Positions 6,329 to 8,021 of a DNA stretch of 8,021 bases are shown here, one piece after another; the first letter of the stretch is position 1; each line of letters starts with the position of its first letter. Source of the stretch: an uncultured Collinsella sp. GTDB lineage: Bacteria > Actinomycetota > Coriobacteriia > Coriobacteriales > Coriobacteriaceae. The DNA lies in contig CABUQY010000074.1 in NCBI GenBank assembly GCA_902493915.1, positions 1 through 8,021 on the forward strand, in the 5' to 3' direction. A program made the position numbers and the translations under genes. The notes under the pieces are model-generated. The model was not told the origin of the DNA and searched no databases. It saw only the letters and a program-made list of their open reading frames with translations.

Positions 6329-6583
6329 TTAGTAGCCCACGATGCCCTGCGGGAAGAAGAACATGCACAGCACGACGCACACGGCAAACACGACAGCCAT
6401 GATGACGGTCAGGCGGTCAAGGTTCTGCTCCATAACGCCCGTGGCAGAGCTGGAGTTATACAGCGAGCTGGCAATCATATCCGAAACGCCGGTACCCTTA
6501 CCGGAATGCATCAGGACGAGAATCGTCAGCGCCACGGCAGAAACAGCCCAAACGACAAACAGAAGAATCTGGAACGGACCCAT
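6329..6583 (-). CDS. secG: Preprotein translocase subunit SecG
   Basis: Small integral membrane subunit (84 aa, usual size) of the SecYEG protein-export channel, where it assists SecA-driven translocation. The architecture is two membrane helices (about 5-25 and 58-78) joined by a Gly/Ser-rich loop. The family pattern is visible: LVLMHSGKGTGVSDM (22-36), matching the usual L..QSGKG.G...F stretch after helix 1, and NLDRLTVIMAVVF (54-66) leading into helix 2. The ATG has AAGGAG (6591-6596) seven bases upstream. It follows gpmI, but a terminator lies between them and another lies after secG, so it is probably transcribed alone. secG close to glycolytic genes is a recurrent bacterial arrangement. 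The usual Gln before SGKG is replaced by His26. Confidence 0.9.
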   Translation of the reverse strand: MGPFQILLFVVWAVSAVALTILVLMHSGKGTGVSDMIASSLYNSSSATGVMEQNLDRLTVIMAVVFAVCVVLCMFFFPQGIVGY

Positions 6584-6619
6584 AGATAAGCTCCTTAATA
6601 GAACAGTTCAAACTCCAGT

Positions 6620-6628
6620 ACTGTACCA
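6620..6628 (-). promoter_or_regulatory. Possible extended -10 promoter of secG
   Basis: On the minus strand TGGTACAGT has the TGn extension and a 4-of-6 match to the -10 hexamer, 36 bases upstream of the secG start. No convincing -35 box lies 16-18 bases further upstream. A promoter is expected here because secG sits between two terminators, but this exact site is a weak call. Confidence 0.3.
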
Positions 6629-6687
6629 CAATCCCCCGCTCTCCCCTACCTGCCACTCAAGGACGGGGTGGAAATGGCAGAAATACC

Positions 6688-6722
6688 AAAAAGGGGGTTG
6701 TCCGGTTGTGGACAACCCCCTT
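6688..6722 (-). terminator. Rho-independent terminator of gpmI
   Basis: A perfect 13-bp stem, AAGGGGGTTGTCC (6691-6703) and GGACAACCCCCTT (6710-6722), with a 6-base loop. On the minus strand the stem runs into five T (6688-6692). It lies 25 bases past the gpmI stop. Confidence 0.93.
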
Positions 6723-6747
6723 GCTAGAAAACGGTATTTGTTTTCTA

Positions 6748-8021
6748 TTAGGCCTCGGTAGCGAGCACGCGGCCCGTCATCTCGGCGGAAGGCTCAATAC
6801 CAGCCATGGTGAGCATGGTCGGAGCGATATCGGAAAGACGGCCGTCCTCGATACCGGTGAGCTTGGCCTTCTCATCAACGATGATGAACGGCACGCGGTT
6901 GGTGGTGTGAGCCGTAAACGGATGCTTGGAACCGTCGGAAGCAACGTCAAACATGTGATCGGCGTTGCCGTGGTCGGCGGTAATCAGTGCAAAGCCGCCC
7001 TTGGCGAGAATCGCCGGGACAACCTTGGACAGGGCATCGTCAACAGCCTCAACGGCCTTAACGGCAGCGTCGAAGACACCGGTGTGACCAACCATGTCGC
7101 AGTTCGCGAAGTTCACGATGTAGAAATCAGCGCGATCCTCGTTGATGGCGGCGACGAGCTTCTCGGTAACCTCGGGAGCGCTCATCTCGGGCTGCAGATC
7201 GTAGGTAGCAACCTTGGGGGAAGCGACGAGCACGCGCTCCTCGCCCTCCTTGGGCTCCTCGATGCCACCGTTGAGGAAGAACGTCACGTGGGCGTACTTC
7301 TCGGTCTCGGCAGTGTGCAGCTGCTTCAGGCCATTGGCGGCGATAACGTCGGCCAGGACGTTCTCGGGGAACGTCTTGGGGAAGGCGACCTCGACGTCAA
7401 ACGTCGGATCATACTCGGTCATCGTCACAAAGTGCGAAAGCTTGATCTGCTCGCGCTCAAAGCCGTTGAACTCCTTGTCCGTGAACACGCGGGTCATCTG
7501 ACGTGCGCGGTCGGGACGGAAGTTGAAGAAAATAGCCGCGTCGCCCTCGTGGATGCCCTCGTTGTGGGCAGCGAAGGGCTCGACGAACTCGTCGCCGCGC
7601 GGGTCCTTCTCGTAGTAGGCCTTGATACCGGCAACGGGGTCGGTATCAGCATCGGACGCGTTGACCATGACGTCGTAGGCGCGCTGGATGCGCTCCCAAC
7701 GGTTGTCGCGGTCCATCGCCCAATAACGACCCGAGACGGTGGCAACGCGAGCGTCGCAACCGGTCTCCTCAGAGATCTTGGCCAGGAAGGCGCAGAACTC
7801 ACTCATGTAACCGGCACCGGACTGCGGGTCAACGTCGCGGCCATCCATGAAGGCGTGGACGCGAACGGTCTTGACACCATGCTCGGCAGCCATCTTGACC
7901 AGAGCCTCGACGTGGTTCATGTGGGAGTGAACGCCGCCAGGGCTCATAAGGCCCATGAGGTGGAGAGTCTTGCCGTCAGCCTTGACATCGTCCATGGCCT
8001 TGACGAAAACCTCGTTCTTGG
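6748..8021 (-). CDS. gpmI: 2,3-bisphosphoglycerate-independent phosphoglycerate mutase (5' end missing)
   Basis: Metal-dependent glycolytic enzyme interconverting 3- and 2-phosphoglycerate in the cytoplasm; alkaline-phosphatase superfamily. The 423 codons visible lack the first 90 or so residues of a roughly 510-residue protein, including the phosphorylated serine. The frame runs to the window edge: eight in-frame codons (KNEVFVKA) precede the ATG at 7995 and continue the family pattern, so that ATG is internal. Counting from it: GGVHSH (20-25), FMDGRD (49-54), GRYWAMDRD (89-97), NFRPDRARQ (158-166, phosphate-binding arginines), EKYAHVTFFLNGG (232-244), NCDMVGHTG (298-306), ADHGNAD (340-346) and HTTNRVPF (363-370). 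These cover the substrate- and Mn-binding residues expected in this part, and none looks broken. A strong terminator follows. Confidence 0.95.
   Translation of the reverse strand, partial: KNEVFVKAMDDVKADGKTLHLMGLMSPGGVHSHMNHVEALVKMAAEHGVKTVRVHAFMDGRDVDPQSGAGYMSEFCAFLAKISEETGCDARVATVSGRYWAMDRDNRWERIQRAYDVMVNASDADTDPVAGIKAYYEKDPRGDEFVEPFAAHNEGIHEGDAAIFFNFRPDRARQMTRVFTDKEFNGFEREQIKLSHFVTMTEYDPTFDVEVAFPKTFPENVLADVIAANGLKQLHTAETEKYAHVTFFLNGGIEEPKEGEERVLVASPKVATYDLQPEMSAPEVTEKLVAAINEDRADFYIVNFANCDMVGHTGVFDAAVKAVEAVDDALSKVVPAILAKGGFALITADHGNADHMFDVASDGSKHPFTAHTTNRVPFIIVDEKAKLTGIEDGRLSDIAPTMLTMAGIEPSAEMTGRVLATEA

Noticed and set aside
7993..7995. ATG at 7995 as the start of gpmI
   Set aside because: The frame continues upstream to the window edge with family-like residues, and the domain carrying the catalytic serine would be missing. 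The gene is cut by the window, not short.
1..8021. A previously undescribed system (defence, mobile element, biosynthetic cluster)
   Set aside because: Every substantial gene is a recognised housekeeping or transport family with intact motifs, and gene order is conventional. No repeats, integrase, transposase, CRISPR units or unexplained gaps over 300 bases are present.

Overview
All seven genes in this window lie on the minus strand, so biological order runs from the right edge to the left edge: gpmI (5' end cut off) - secG - oppA - oppB - oppC - oppD - oppF. Every product belongs to a well-known family. The GC-rich codon choice, the RRxF lipoprotein signal on the binding protein, and protein sequences typical of high-GC anaerobic Gram-positives suggest an actinobacterium of the Coriobacteriia, perhaps a Collinsella-like gut anaerobe. 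That placement rests on general resemblance, not on a marker gene or a search.

Right part (about 6600-8021): the C-terminal four fifths or so of a cofactor-independent phosphoglycerate mutase, closed by a 13-bp Rho-independent terminator. Next is secG (6329-6583), the small SecYEG subunit, with its own strong ribosome binding site and its own terminator at 6276-6302. secG beside glycolytic genes is a common bacterial arrangement.

Middle (about 4205-6275): a 291-base regulatory gap holds a good sigma-70-type promoter (TTGCAA, 17 bases, TATAAC), two dyads overlapping that promoter, a 12-bp stem-loop in the predicted 5' leader and a strong Shine-Dalgarno. These lead into oppA, the lipid-anchored substrate-binding protein. 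oppA is separated from the rest of the operon by 156 bases carrying two stem-loops, an arrangement that often lets a binding protein be made in excess over its membrane partners.

Left part (1-4204): oppB and oppC (permeases), then oppD and oppF (ATPases), tightly packed (gaps of 14 and 2 bases, then a 1-base TAATG overlap) and probably translationally coupled. A GC-rich hairpin at the left edge probably ends the operon and may work in both directions.

The five Opp proteins would form one importer: OppA captures peptides outside the membrane, OppB/OppC form the channel, and OppD/OppF hydrolyse ATP. I found no mobile element, CRISPR array, RNA gene or undescribed system. The points worth a second look are regulatory or protein-level: the dyads on the oppA promoter, the leader hairpin, the Tat-like signal with nine further cysteines in OppA, an acidic insert in OppB, and the cysteine clusters in OppD and OppF.
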